64,000 bases of DNA from Flavobacterium sangjuense (GTDB taxonomy: Bacteria; Bacteroidota; Bacteroidia; Flavobacteriales; Flavobacteriaceae). Each line of letters opens with the position of its first letter. The stretch's first letter is position 1. The notes beneath the pieces are model-generated. The model saw only the letters and a program-made list of their open reading frames with translations. It made no database searches and was not told the origin of the DNA. The DNA lies in assembly GCF_004797125.1 (NCBI RefSeq), contig NZ_CP038810.1, positions 620,001-684,000 of the forward strand, given 5' to 3'. Positions 35,549 through 44,660 of the stretch are shown piece by piece. A program made the translations under genes and the position numbers.

Positions 35549-35575
35549 AAAAAAACGCCTCTAAATTGAGGCGTT
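35549..35575 (-). terminator. Terminator after the ompH gene
   Basis: Perfect 8-base stem (35554-35561 aacgcctc with 35568-35575 gaggcgtt), 6-base loop, followed on the minus strand by a T tract (A-run 35549-35555). It is 22 bases after the OmpH stop. Confidence 0.85.
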
Positions 35576-35597
35576 CATTATCTATATGAGAGGTTTA

Positions 35598-36170
35598 TTA
35601 TTTCTTCTCTTCTTTTGGTGCTTCTTCTTTTTTCCCGGCAGCTTTATATTTATCATTAACCATTTTGACTATTTCTTTAGTAATATCATAGTTGTCTTTT
35701 GCATATAAAATTGATGGTGAAGCTTCGCCTGATCCATAAATATAATCGTATCCTTTTTCTTTACCGTATTCTTTCAGCATTTTTCTGTAACCAATAACTA
35801 AAGAATCCATTTCTGCACCACTTTCTTGTTGCAATTGTTGAAGCATTGCTTGTTGGGCATAGCTTAATTGTTGTTCTCTTTGCGACAATTCAGCACCTTT
35901 TTGTTGTGCCCAAGCTTGTCCATTTGCCTGTGCATTTTTCTTAAAATTTGCTGCTTCCGATTTAAAACGAGTCACTTCAGCTTCTAACTGATTCCCCATT
36001 ACTTTGGATTTATCTTTGTATTTAGCTTCGATGTCTTTCGCTTCTATAGATTCTTCCATTAATTTTGAAGTATCGACGTATGCGGTTTTAAATTCTTTTA
36101 CTTCTGTTGTTTTATTGCAGGAGATGATTGCAATTGCAATTGCAAAAAGGATAACTGTTTTTTTAATCAT
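35598..36170 (-). CDS. OmpH/Skp family outer-membrane chaperone-like protein
   Basis: A 190-residue exported protein of the Skp/OmpH family, which in characterised members is a periplasmic chaperone for outer-membrane proteins. The signal region ends in ISCNKTTE, so it is probably a lipoprotein, a common Bacteroidota variation. The long, glutamine- and glutamate-rich coiled coil (LSQREQQLSYAQQAMLQQLQ) is typical, as is the C-terminal YGSGEASPSILYAKDNYDIT motif. The tail ends with acidic and basic residues (KKEEAPKEEKK). A terminator follows. Confidence 0.88.
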   Translation of the reverse strand: MIKKTVILFAIAIAIISCNKTTEVKEFKTAYVDTSKLMEESIEAKDIEAKYKDKSKVMGNQLEAEVTRFKSEAANFKKNAQANGQAWAQQKGAELSQREQQLSYAQQAMLQQLQQESGAEMDSLVIGYRKMLKEYGKEKGYDYIYGSGEASPSILYAKDNYDITKEIVKMVNDKYKAAGKKEEAPKEEKK

Positions 36171-36195
36171 GATTTGATAAATTTTATTTCGGTTT

Positions 36196-36203
36196 CAAAA
36201 GTA
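36196..36203 (-). promoter_or_regulatory. Putative -7 element (TACTTTTG) of the ompH gene
   Basis: TAnnTTTG match on the minus strand, 25 bases before the OmpH start. The remainder of the 234-base gap (36171-36404) holds only a small ggctttaaataaagcc hairpin at 36308-36323, without a T tract, below the methyltransferase gene. Confidence 0.45.
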
Positions 36204-36404
36204 TAAAAATAAAATTCAATTAGCTAAAGTTGAATTTCCGTGTTTTTTTGTGTTATAAATTTTAGTTATTCTAAAAAAATTACCCATAATGTCTAGCTAT
36301 TGATTTTGGCTTTAAATAAAGCCGTTTAAAAGCATTTCTTGTTTTAGGCAACTTGTCGCGCATTCTTGCTTTGTTCGACTAAATAGCGCTCTTTAAATTA
36401 GTTT

Positions 36405-37250
36405 TTACTTGCTTTTTATGATGTAAATGTGTGACGAATGCTCTTTTGTTTGTTTGGCGCTAAGATTTGATTTCAATCCAACAAAAAAAGCTTTGATGAA
36501 ATTCATTTTTCCGGTTTTGTATTTTTCGGATAATAAGCTCACATAAAAACTATCAAATTTCATTGGAAGTACTTCAACTAATTTCATTTCTTTTTCTGCA
36601 AACAATTTATCAATTGCTGTTTTTGAAAAATGCCAAATGTGTCTTGGCACATCAAAAGCTGCCCAAAATTTTCCGTAATAATTTGCATCAAAAGATTTAA
36701 AATTTGGAACTGCTATCAAAATAGTTCCGGTTGGTTTTACTAATCTTTTTAATTCTAAAATATATTCATCAAGATTTGGAACGTGTTCTAAAACATGCCA
36801 CATCGTAATTACATCAAAAGAATGGCTTTCTAAATCGGAAAGATTGTCAACAAAATTCACTCCTTTATTTATAGCAATTGCTTTTGCTTTTGCACTTGGT
36901 TCGATTCCGGTTGTTTCCCAGCCATCATTTTTGGCCACAACTAAAAAATCTCCCGTTCCTGCTCCAATGTCTAAAAGTCTTCCTTTTTCAGATTGCACAT
37001 TGATTAATTTTACCTTGTTTTTAAGCGCAATGTTTTTTATCAAATGATACATTCTTTCAAACAAGGAGCGCTTACCATCTGTATGAGAAATATAATCTTC
37101 ACTTTCGTAATAGCTTGGTAATTTCTCTAAAGATGGTTTTGGAAATGTGATCAATAAATCATATTCCGGATTGTGGTGCAATTCAAAAATTTCTTTTGAA
37201 ACAGAATAGTCTCTAACTTTTTGAAAAAAAATATTGTTTTGAAAACTCAT
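36405..37250 (-). CDS. Class I SAM-dependent methyltransferase
   Basis: A 281-residue Rossmann-fold methyltransferase. The SAM-binding motif I RLLDIGAGTG is at residues 91-100, the acidic motif follows (TTGIEPS), and a later motif is DVITMWHVLEHVPNLDEYI, typical of methyltransferase family 11/23 proteins acting on small molecules or lipids. The N-terminal 80 residues form an extra helical segment. The substrate cannot be inferred. It lies 54 bases downstream of mnmG, after a parS-like site. Confidence 0.87.
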   Translation of the reverse strand: MSFQNNIFFQKVRDYSVSKEIFELHHNPEYDLLITFPKPSLEKLPSYYESEDYISHTDGKRSLFERMYHLIKNIALKNKVKLINVQSEKGRLLDIGAGTGDFLVVAKNDGWETTGIEPSAKAKAIAINKGVNFVDNLSDLESHSFDVITMWHVLEHVPNLDEYILELKRLVKPTGTILIAVPNFKSFDANYYGKFWAAFDVPRHIWHFSKTAIDKLFAEKEMKLVEVLPMKFDSFYVSLLSEKYKTGKMNFIKAFFVGLKSNLSAKQTKEHSSHIYIIKSK

Positions 37251-37284
37251 ATAAAGGCTGTATTGATAAGGCTTTGCAAACTTG

Positions 37285-37298
37285 GTTTCACGTGGAAC
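37285..37298. promoter_or_regulatory. parS: parS-like site downstream of mnmG
   Basis: The 14-base near-palindrome GTTTCACGTGGAAC has the central CACGTG of the ParB site consensus (tGTTtCACGTGAAACa). It is exactly identical to the core of the second site at 39186-39199. Located between mnmG stop (37305) and the methyltransferase start (37250). Confidence 0.75.
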
Positions 37299-37304
37299 GC
37301 AAAA

Positions 37305-39176
37305 CTATCTGCCCATGTAAATTAATAAAACAGAAATGTCTGCCGGAGAAACTCCGCTGATTCTTGACGCTTGTGAAATGGTTACAGGACGAATGTTGCT
37401 CAACTTTTGCTTTGCTTCTATTGACATTGATTTGATTTTGTGATAATCGAAATTTTCCGGAATTTTAATATCTTCTAATCGGATTAGTTTCTCCGCATTG
37501 TTTCTTTCCTTTTCAATATAACCTGAATATTTAACCTGGATTTCTGCCTGTTCGATAATCTCTTTATCTAAATCATTTTCGGCAACATAATCTTTAACTT
37601 TATCAAACTTCAGGAAATCATTCAATTCAATTTGCGGACGTGAAAACACTTTAAACATTTTGTCTGACTGAACCATTGCCGAACTTTCTTTTGCTTCCAG
37701 AATTGGATTTGCTTCTTCAGGTGTAACGCTTGTTTCTTTGAAAAAATTTACCATTTTTTCACTTTCGTTAAACTTATGCTCCATCCTGCGCAATCTTTTT
37801 TCAGACGCCAAACCAATTTCATATGACTTTGGCGTTAGTCTAAAATCGGCATTATCCTGACGTAATAAAGTTCTGTATTCAGCACGTGAAGTAAACATTC
37901 TGTATGGTTCTTCCGTTCCTTTGGTAATCAAATCATCTATCAAAACTCCGATATAAGCTTCATCACGACGCAAAATCATTGGTTCTTGTTCTTTTACTTT
38001 TAAAGCTGCATTAATTCCGGCCATCATCCCTTGAGATGCAGCTTCTTCATATCCTGTAGTTCCGTTAATTTGTCCTGCAAAATACAAACCTTCTACAAGC
38101 TTCGTTTCAAGCGTATGCTTTAATTGCGTTGGTGGGAAATAATCATATTCTATGGCATAACCCGGACGGAAAAACTTAACCTTTTCAAATCCTTCAACCG
38201 AACGCAATGCTTTGAATTGAATGTCTTCCGGTAACGAAGTTGAAAAACCATTTACATAAACTTCGACTGTGTTCCAACCTTCCGGTTCGACAAATAATTG
38301 GTGTCTTTCTTTATCCGCGAAACGATTAATCTTATCTTCAATAGACGGACAATATCTTGGTCCGATACTTTTAATTCTACCATTAAACATTGGCGAACGA
38401 TCAAAACCTTCACGAAGAATATTATGCACTTCATTTGAAGTATAGGTCATGTGACAAAGCATTTGATGTGTCAAAGGTTTTGTTTCATCTGAATAAGAAA
38501 ATTTATTCGGAACCTCATCTCCGGGTTCTTCTCTCATTTTAGAATAATCTAAAGAGCGACCATCAACTCTTGGTGGTGTTCCTGTTTTCATTCTTCCTGC
38601 TTCAAAACCAACTTTGACTAAGTCATCCGTAATTCCAAAAGCAGCACTTTCACCAGCTCTTCCTCCACCAAATTGTTTGTCACCTATATGGATTAATCCG
38701 TTAAGAAAAGTTCCGTTTGTAAGCACAACTGTTTTGGCTTTGATTTCAATTCCGAGTGACGTTACAATTCCTTCAATCTTGTTATTCTTAATCAAAAGAC
38801 CTTTGACCATTTCCTGATAAAAGTCGAGATTTGGTGTTCGTTCCAATCGCAATCTCCATTCTTCAGCAAAACGCATTCGGTCTGACTGTACTCTTGGCGA
38901 CCACATTGCCGGTCCTTTTGATTTGTTCAACATCTTAAACTGCACCGCTGTATTGTCTGAAACAATTCCGGAATAACCGCCAAGCGCATCAATCTCCCGT
39001 ACAATTTGTCCTTTGGCAATTCCACCCATAGCAGGATTACATGACATTTGCGCTATATTCTGCAGGCTCATTGTAACCAACAATGTACTACAGCCCAAAT
39101 TAGCTGATGCTGCTGCAGCTTCACAACCCGCGTGTCCTGCGCCTACTACTATTGTATCGTATTTTTCTAAAAACAT
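37305..39176 (-). CDS. mnmG: tRNA uridine-5-carboxymethylaminomethyl modification enzyme MnmG
   Basis: FAD enzyme that with MnmE adds the 5-carboxymethylaminomethyl group to the wobble uridine of several tRNAs. The FAD-binding GAGHAG motif is at residues 12-17, and family blocks include SCNPAMGGIAKGQIVREIDALGG, GGRAGESAAFG and the C-terminal GVSPADISVLLIYMGR. 623 residues is full length. It is flanked by identical parS-like sequences; mnmG (gidA) is often near the origin in bacteria. Confidence 0.98.
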   Translation of the reverse strand: MFLEKYDTIVVGAGHAGCEAAAASANLGCSTLLVTMSLQNIAQMSCNPAMGGIAKGQIVREIDALGGYSGIVSDNTAVQFKMLNKSKGPAMWSPRVQSDRMRFAEEWRLRLERTPNLDFYQEMVKGLLIKNNKIEGIVTSLGIEIKAKTVVLTNGTFLNGLIHIGDKQFGGGRAGESAAFGITDDLVKVGFEAGRMKTGTPPRVDGRSLDYSKMREEPGDEVPNKFSYSDETKPLTHQMLCHMTYTSNEVHNILREGFDRSPMFNGRIKSIGPRYCPSIEDKINRFADKERHQLFVEPEGWNTVEVYVNGFSTSLPEDIQFKALRSVEGFEKVKFFRPGYAIEYDYFPPTQLKHTLETKLVEGLYFAGQINGTTGYEEAASQGMMAGINAALKVKEQEPMILRRDEAYIGVLIDDLITKGTEEPYRMFTSRAEYRTLLRQDNADFRLTPKSYEIGLASEKRLRRMEHKFNESEKMVNFFKETSVTPEEANPILEAKESSAMVQSDKMFKVFSRPQIELNDFLKFDKVKDYVAENDLDKEIIEQAEIQVKYSGYIEKERNNAEKLIRLEDIKIPENFDYHKIKSMSIEAKQKLSNIRPVTISQASRISGVSPADISVLLIYMGR

Positions 39177-39177
39177 T

Positions 39178-39600
39178 TTAGTTGTGTTTCACGTGGAACA
39201 TCTTCATTTTTTCTTCCTCTTTTTGACGCATAAGTTTTTCGTCATCCTCGCTTTTGTCTTTGTAGCCACAGTAATGTAAAACGCCGTGTACTAAAACCCG
39301 TTTTAGTTCTTCTTCAAAATCAACTCTGAAATCTATGGCATTTTCGCGAACCCTTTCTATAGAAATAAAAATATCCCCATGTAGTTCGTTTCCTATAGAA
39401 TAATCAAAGCTGATAATGTCTGTTAAGGTGTCGTGGTCTAAATACTGCTGGTTAATTTCTACTAAATAGTCGTCGTCGCAGAAGATATAATTAATCTCTC
39501 CTTCGCTCTTCATTTCAGAGCCAATGACTTTGGAAAGCCAGTCCGAATAAAGCGTTTCGTCTTCTAGTTTGAAATCTAACTCGTAATTAAAACTAATCAT
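39178..39600 (-). CDS. ybeY: Endoribonuclease YbeY
   Basis: Single-strand metallo-endoribonuclease acting in rRNA maturation and ribosome quality control. The metal-binding motif is HGVLHYCGYKDKSE, slightly different from the common HGxLHLxGYDH (the last His is replaced, here by K-D-K), which is worth noting. The DIISFDYSIGNELHGDIFIS segment is typical. 140 residues. Its last codons read MFHVKHN and are produced by the parS-like sequence. It overlaps the upstream DUF4175 gene by 8 bases and ends 1 base before mnmG. Confidence 0.94.
   Translation of the reverse strand: MISFNYELDFKLEDETLYSDWLSKVIGSEMKSEGEINYIFCDDDYLVEINQQYLDHDTLTDIISFDYSIGNELHGDIFISIERVRENAIDFRVDFEEELKRVLVHGVLHYCGYKDKSEDDEKLMRQKEEEKMKMFHVKHN
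39185..39200. promoter_or_regulatory. parS: parS-like site inside the 3' end of ybeY
   Basis: The 16-base sequence TGTTTCACGTGGAACA matches the ParB binding consensus and is a perfect palindrome except for one position. It is inside the coding end of ybeY (encoding MFHVKH) and 8 bases before mnmG. The 14-base core repeats exactly 1.9 kb away at 37285-37298. Confidence 0.8.
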
Positions 39601-42600
39601 TGGTTTTGAAATATTCTTGAACCTTTTGGTTAAAATTGGAGCGCAAAGGTAAGCTTTGTCTATTTAAAATTTCAATACTATTCAAATATTCTTGCAGCTT
39701 GGTCGGTAATGCAGTAGCTTGATTATTAAATTCTTTCTTATTTGTTTCCGATTGACGCTTACTATCTTGTCCTTGTTGTTGGACAGCTTTTTCCAATTTC
39801 AACAACTCATATTTAACATTCAAAATCTTTTGAAGTGTTTCGTTATTAAATCCTTTGTTTAATAATTGCTTTTCGATTTGCTTCATCTGATCCATAGCAT
39901 TCTGACCATTCCCACCAACGCCTTGCTTCTTTAATTCTTTTTCTAAAGCTTCACGCAGTTGCTGCTGTTCTTTATAAATTTCCATAATAGCTTTGGCGTC
40001 ACCTTCGCCATCTTGTCCATTTTCTCCGCCTTGTTGGTTCCCTTTTCCTTTTCCGTTATTCCCTTTTCCGTCACCACTGTCTCCTTTTCCGTCACCTTTC
40101 CCATTACTCCCTTTTTGTCCTTCCTGTCCCTGACCTTCTTTCTCTCCTTGATTACCATCCTGACCATCGCCCGGCTTGTCACCTTTCTTCATTCCCTTTT
40201 TCATTTTTTCACCCAAACCTTCTTGCTTTTTGATAATATCAGGCAATTGCATTCCGGAACCTTGTCCTGGTTTTGGTTTTCCTTTTCCAGAACCTGGCAT
40301 CGCCATTTGCATTTGCATACCGTTTAGAATATCGCTTAGTAAATCCGCAAGTTTGTTGGAAGACGAAACCGCATATTGTTGGTGTGAATTCCCTTTTGGA
40401 ACATTGGCTTCCGCCAAAGTCTCTATTGCTTTATCAACATTGTATTGAACATTTCCTATTTCCTTGGTAATACCTTCTCCTATTTTCGGGTTACGTAATG
40501 ACATCGCAAACAAACTATCATCAACATGTTTGAATTGTTGCTTTAAATCCTGCTGAATTTTCAAGTTTTTATTGAATGATGGGGCACCACGTTTTAGGTT
40601 CTTAAATTGTTTCATCACATCTTCCTGAGAAAACGAATAAGCCAGAAGATTATCCAAAATCTGACGCAGCATGGCAACATCCTCTTCCATTTGCTCCGCT
40701 TCTGATGACTCCATTTGCTCTTGCATTTGTTGACTCATTTGCTTCATTTTTTTGGAAGCACTTTTTTGTTTTGGCTTGGCTTTGTCTTTTTGCTGCTTTT
40801 GCAATTGGTCTTTAGCGTCTTTTAAATCTTCGTCTATGCTTTTCTCTTTTTCTTCTGACTTAGGCAAATCCATCGGAGCTTTTAATTCCTTATTGTCTTT
40901 TTCTAAATCCTTTAATTCTTCCTTATTTTTGTCAAATTCCTTATTTATTTCATCCTGTTTCTCAGCATTATTTTCATCCGTTTTATCGGCAAGCTTATCT
41001 TGCTTTTCAGCAAGTTTATTTATCTTATCAGCTATTTGTTGCGCTTTTTTCTCTACATAATAACGTTTCGTCAACTCAACCAATTGCTCTAAACTCTTTG
41101 TCTGATTTTTACTGGCTTGTTGGAATTTCTCCATTTTCTCAAACAACTCTTCTTTACTGATTTTGTCATTCAACTTTTGAAGTTCTTCTAATAGCTTTTT
41201 ATTTTTCTCGATTTCTTCTTTAGTTTTTTCTAATCTATCCTGAAGCAATTCTTTTTTCTCATCTTTTTTCTCTGATTTGAACTGCTCTAAATTGTCCTTC
41301 ATCTTTTCTGAAAACTCTTTCATCATTTCGTCCTGTTGCTTTTGACGCTGAATAAAATCGTTTACTTTTTGTTGATCTTTATATTCTAAATTATCCTTTT
41401 CCTTACCCATTTTTTGCAATTTGTCCAACTCCGAAAGTTGCTTGTCTTGCGCTTTCAGGGATTTTGCCAACGAATTGATGTTTTCATTTTGCTGTTGCAT
41501 CTGTTCATCCTGTTTTTCGGTTTCAGTTGCAATTCGGTTGCTAAAAACAGAAGATTTCGTGCTTTTATAATTATGAATAGCATCGTTATCAAAAATCTCA
41601 AAATAATATTCATACGAAACACCTTCTTCTACAGGAAGATTACTCGGGAACGAAAACACAAACTGATCGTAAACGTCTCTCTTAACTGAAATAGCGGCTT
41701 TTTTTGCTGTGTTTGGAGTGTCTTTAGGATAATACACAATTTGTAACTTAGACAACCCATAGTCGTCCGAAACCTGCCCTAAAACGAAGTTCTTATTAAC
41801 CTTTAAACTATCCGGCGCATTGTTTACATTAATCGTTGGATATTGATCTTTGATTACAGAAATCTGATAGTTCAGTTTTTCATAATTTTGAACTTTATTA
41901 TTCGAAGTTAAAATTTGGTAATCAACATTCTGAAGAATGCTTTTTGACAACGAAAACAGATTCCCATTTTTAACAAAAGTGTAATGTGCATTTTCGTTAA
42001 CCCAATCCACTTTTTGTGTAGCCAATGTATTCATTCTCCAGGTAACCTGAGTTCCTTCGGGAATTATAGCATTTCCAGTTCCTTTAATAACTTCAGATTT
42101 TTTATTCAAATAATTTGGGAAATTCAAGACCATTTCGAAATTGGCAATCGAAGGAACGGTCACCACTTTCAATTCATAATCGTGTGACGAAACATCGTTA
42201 GCTTCTATGTGAAATTCTAAATCTTCTGAAGGTTTCGGAATCACAAACTCAAATTCTCCAGGCTTGCTGCTTTCCATAAAATAACTTTCATCACCAATGA
42301 AAATCATTGCGTTTTCGGGAACAACTTTACCAATCGTTTTTACTTTTAAAAGAAAATCTTTGTTTTGTTCCGTTTGTAAATCTTTATTCAAAACCTCAAA
42401 TTCAAAAGGTGCTGGTGGCAAAAATTGCTGCTTAAAATGAACCACGCGATTCAAACTTTGTGAAATCAGATTGCTGTTTCCGGAAAGATAAAAGAAGGCA
42501 AAAAACAATATTGGGATAATCGCCAAAGGCAAATATTTTTTATTGCTTCCAAAGTTTATGGCGTTTCCAAAAGGAATCGGTTGCAGTGTATTTGCTTTTT

Positions 42601-42988
42601 GATCTATCGATGCCGCTAGTAATTCCGATTTGTTCTTGTCATAAGAAAGCTGTAAAAAGTTAGTCAGTTTATCTTCTATTTCACTGAAATGATTTCCAAT
42701 AATAATCGAAGCTTCCTCGTAATCAATACCTTTTTGAAGTTTGGATAATTTAAACAACGGAAAACAAATAAATCTAAAAAAAAGAATGAGTTCAACAAGA
42801 ACAAAGGTGTAAAACAAGACCGTTCTCGCTGCTGGCTTAAGCCAAAGAAAGTATTCTACGAACAAGGTGAATATAAAATACAACAAGCCAATTCCGACAA
42901 AGAAAATAATTCCCTTCAGCAATTGATTAGTATAGTACTTATTAATAAAGCCTTCTAACTTTTGATATATGATCTTTGAATTGTCCAA
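39593..42988 (-). CDS. DUF4175 family giant membrane protein
   Basis: A very large envelope protein (about 1130 to 1149 residues). N-terminal hydrophobic helices (GIIFFVGIGLLYFIFTLF, TVLFYTFVLVELILFF, LAIIPILFFAFFYLSG) are followed by a beta-rich domain, a very long Q/E/K coiled coil and a Gly/Lys/Asp/Gln-rich low-complexity tail (about residues 935-1020). The start is uncertain: an ATG at 43042 is open, but a TTG at 42988 precedes the natural-looking DNSKIIYQKLEGFINKYY. It is a DUF4175 member and shares 8 bases with ybeY. Function unknown. Confidence 0.85.
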   Translation of the reverse strand: MDNSKIIYQKLEGFINKYYTNQLLKGIIFFVGIGLLYFIFTLFVEYFLWLKPAARTVLFYTFVLVELILFFRFICFPLFKLSKLQKGIDYEEASIIIGNHFSEIEDKLTNFLQLSYDKNKSELLAASIDQKANTLQPIPFGNAINFGSNKKYLPLAIIPILFFAFFYLSGNSNLISQSLNRVVHFKQQFLPPAPFEFEVLNKDLQTEQNKDFLLKVKTIGKVVPENAMIFIGDESYFMESSKPGEFEFVIPKPSEDLEFHIEANDVSSHDYELKVVTVPSIANFEMVLNFPNYLNKKSEVIKGTGNAIIPEGTQVTWRMNTLATQKVDWVNENAHYTFVKNGNLFSLSKSILQNVDYQILTSNNKVQNYEKLNYQISVIKDQYPTINVNNAPDSLKVNKNFVLGQVSDDYGLSKLQIVYYPKDTPNTAKKAAISVKRDVYDQFVFSFPSNLPVEEGVSYEYYFEIFDNDAIHNYKSTKSSVFSNRIATETEKQDEQMQQQNENINSLAKSLKAQDKQLSELDKLQKMGKEKDNLEYKDQQKVNDFIQRQKQQDEMMKEFSEKMKDNLEQFKSEKKDEKKELLQDRLEKTKEEIEKNKKLLEELQKLNDKISKEELFEKMEKFQQASKNQTKSLEQLVELTKRYYVEKKAQQIADKINKLAEKQDKLADKTDENNAEKQDEINKEFDKNKEELKDLEKDNKELKAPMDLPKSEEKEKSIDEDLKDAKDQLQKQQKDKAKPKQKSASKKMKQMSQQMQEQMESSEAEQMEEDVAMLRQILDNLLAYSFSQEDVMKQFKNLKRGAPSFNKNLKIQQDLKQQFKHVDDSLFAMSLRNPKIGEGITKEIGNVQYNVDKAIETLAEANVPKGNSHQQYAVSSSNKLADLLSDILNGMQMQMAMPGSGKGKPKPGQGSGMQLPDIIKKQEGLGEKMKKGMKKGDKPGDGQDGNQGEKEGQGQEGQKGSNGKGDGKGDSGDGKGNNGKGKGNQQGGENGQDGEGDAKAIMEIYKEQQQLREALEKELKKQGVGGNGQNAMDQMKQIEKQLLNKGFNNETLQKILNVKYELLKLEKAVQQQGQDSKRQSETNKKEFNNQATALPTKLQEYLNSIEILNRQSLPLRSNFNQKVQEYFKTND

Positions 42989-43094
42989 TTTTTGCAATTT
43001 CTTTTTATAACCGATAAATGTACAATTTTTAGCGAATATCAAAGCGTTAAAAATTTGCCAAAGAAAATTCGTGATTTCGTGGCTAATTAAATTT

Positions 43095-43102
43095 TATCTT
43101 TG
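43095..43102 (+). promoter_or_regulatory. Putative -7 element (TATCTTTG) of gltX
   Basis: Exact TAnnTTTG match, 18 bases before ATG 43121; it also covers the TTG that would otherwise be a longer gltX start, arguing for the ATG. Confidence 0.55.
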
Positions 43103-43120
43103 CACCAAATTTCAATAACA

Positions 43121-44626
43121 ATGTCAAAAGCTGTCAGAGTTCGTTTTGCTCCAAGTCCAACCGGACCGTTACATATTGGAGGTGTTAGAACTGCCTTATT
43201 TAATTACTTATTTGCAAAAAAAAATAATGGTGTTTTTTATCTTAGGATTGAAGATACCGATCAAAACCGTTTCGTTCCAGGAGCGGAACAATATATTTTC
43301 GAAGCTCTTGAATGGTTGGGAATTGCACCAAGTGAAACTGTTGGAAAGAACGAAAAATTTGGACCTTACCGTCAATCAGAACGAAAAGAGTTGTACAAAC
43401 AATATGCTGACAAATTGATAAATTCAGGTTGGGCTTATTATGCATTTGATACTGCGGAAGCATTAGATTTTCACAGAAAACAGCATGAAGAACAAGGAAA
43501 AACATTTATCTACAACTGGCACAATCGTGAAAAGCTAGATACATCTTTGGTACTTTCAAAAGAAGAAACCGATAATAGAATAGCAGCTGGCGAAGCTTAT
43601 GTTGTACGTTTTAAAACACCGGTAAATGAGACTTTGCATTTGCATGACATCATTCGTGGTGATATTAGTTTTGAAACAAATTTGTTAGACGATAAAGTTT
43701 TATTCAAATCTGATGGAATGCCGACTTATCATTTGGCTAATATCGTTGATGACCATTTAATGGAAACTTCACATGTAATTCGTGGTGAAGAATGGCTGCC
43801 ATCAATGCCTTTACACTCATTATTATACAAAGCCTTTAATTGGGAAGCGCCTGAATTCGCACATTTACCATTAATTTTAAAACCAATTGGAAACGGAAAA
43901 TTATCAAAACGTGATGGCGATAAATTAGGATTTCCGGTATTCCCTTTGGAATGGAAGTCGGAAGAAGGTGTTTCATCCGGTTATAGAGAAAACGGATTTT
44001 TTCCTGAAGCTGTGATTAACTTTTTAGCGTTGTTGGGCTGGAATGACGGTACCGATCAAGAGTTATTTTCGTTAGAAGAATTAGTAGAAAAGTTTGATTT
44101 AAACCGAGTTCATAAAGCCGGAGCTAAATTCGACCCGGACAAAAACAAATGGTTCAATCACCAATATTTGCAAAAGCAAAGTGATGAAAGTTTGGCGAAA
44201 GCCTATGCTCCTTTGCTTACCGAAAAAGGAATTACTGTAGAAAATGGCAAATTAGTTAGGATAGTTTCTTTAATAAAAGAGCGTGCAAACTTTGTTTCAG
44301 AGTTCTGGGAAATGAGTAATTTCTTTTTTGAAGCTCCAACATCTTATGATGAAAAAGCAGCCAAAAACTGGAAAGAAGATACGCCAAGAACTATGCAGGA
44401 ATTAATTTCTGTGTTAGAAAATATCAGTGATTTTACTTCTGTAAATATCGAAACTGTTGTCAAAGACTGGATGACACAAAACGAAATCGGAATGGGAAAA
44501 GTAATGCAGCCGTTTCGCTTGAGTTTGGTTGGCGCCTTAAAAGGACCACATCTATTTGACATTGTTGAATTAATCGGAAAAGAAGAAACCATCAAACGAT
44601 TACAAAAAGCAATCGTAAGTTTATAA
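43121..44626 (+). CDS. gltX: Glutamate--tRNA ligase
   Basis: Class I synthetase charging tRNA-Glu. The HIGH-type motif is in FAPSPTGPLHIGG at the N-terminus and the KMSKS-type motif is KLSKRDG. ATG 43121 was chosen since it directly precedes SKAVRVRFAPSP and lies downstream of the -7 element; the open frame continues upstream to a TTG. 501 residues. A strong terminator follows. glnS lies about 3 kb downstream on the other strand, so both direct glutamate and glutamine charging are present. Confidence 0.97.
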   Translation: MSKAVRVRFAPSPTGPLHIGGVRTALFNYLFAKKNNGVFYLRIEDTDQNRFVPGAEQYIFEALEWLGIAPSETVGKNEKFGPYRQSERKELYKQYADKLINSGWAYYAFDTAEALDFHRKQHEEQGKTFIYNWHNREKLDTSLVLSKEETDNRIAAGEAYVVRFKTPVNETLHLHDIIRGDISFETNLLDDKVLFKSDGMPTYHLANIVDDHLMETSHVIRGEEWLPSMPLHSLLYKAFNWEAPEFAHLPLILKPIGNGKLSKRDGDKLGFPVFPLEWKSEEGVSSGYRENGFFPEAVINFLALLGWNDGTDQELFSLEELVEKFDLNRVHKAGAKFDPDKNKWFNHQYLQKQSDESLAKAYAPLLTEKGITVENGKLVRIVSLIKERANFVSEFWEMSNFFFEAPTSYDEKAAKNWKEDTPRTMQELISVLENISDFTSVNIETVVKDWMTQNEIGMGKVMQPFRLSLVGALKGPHLFDIVELIGKEETIKRLQKAIVSL

Positions 44627-44631
44627 AAAAG

Positions 44632-44660
44632 AAAAGTCCCGATTAATCGGGACTTTTTTA
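44632..44660. terminator. Bidirectional terminator after gltX
   Basis: A 13-base palindromic arm pair (44632-44644 with 44645-44657; core agtcccgatt/aatcgggact) with flanking A and T tracts. It lies between convergent gltX and the beta-barrel gene. Confidence 0.9.

Noticed and set aside
36308..36323. Hairpin ggctttaaataaagcc as a terminator of the methyltransferase gene
   Set aside because: No T tract on the minus strand; left as an unexplained small palindrome.
39959..40327. Open reading frames on the plus strand opposite the DUF4175 gene
   Set aside because: They are shadows of the low-complexity Gly/Lys/Gln-rich coding sequence on the minus strand; no promoter or plausible protein composition.
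43100..43121. TTG start of gltX at 43100
   Set aside because: It lies in the -7 element TATCTTTG; ATG 43121 gives the usual N-terminus.
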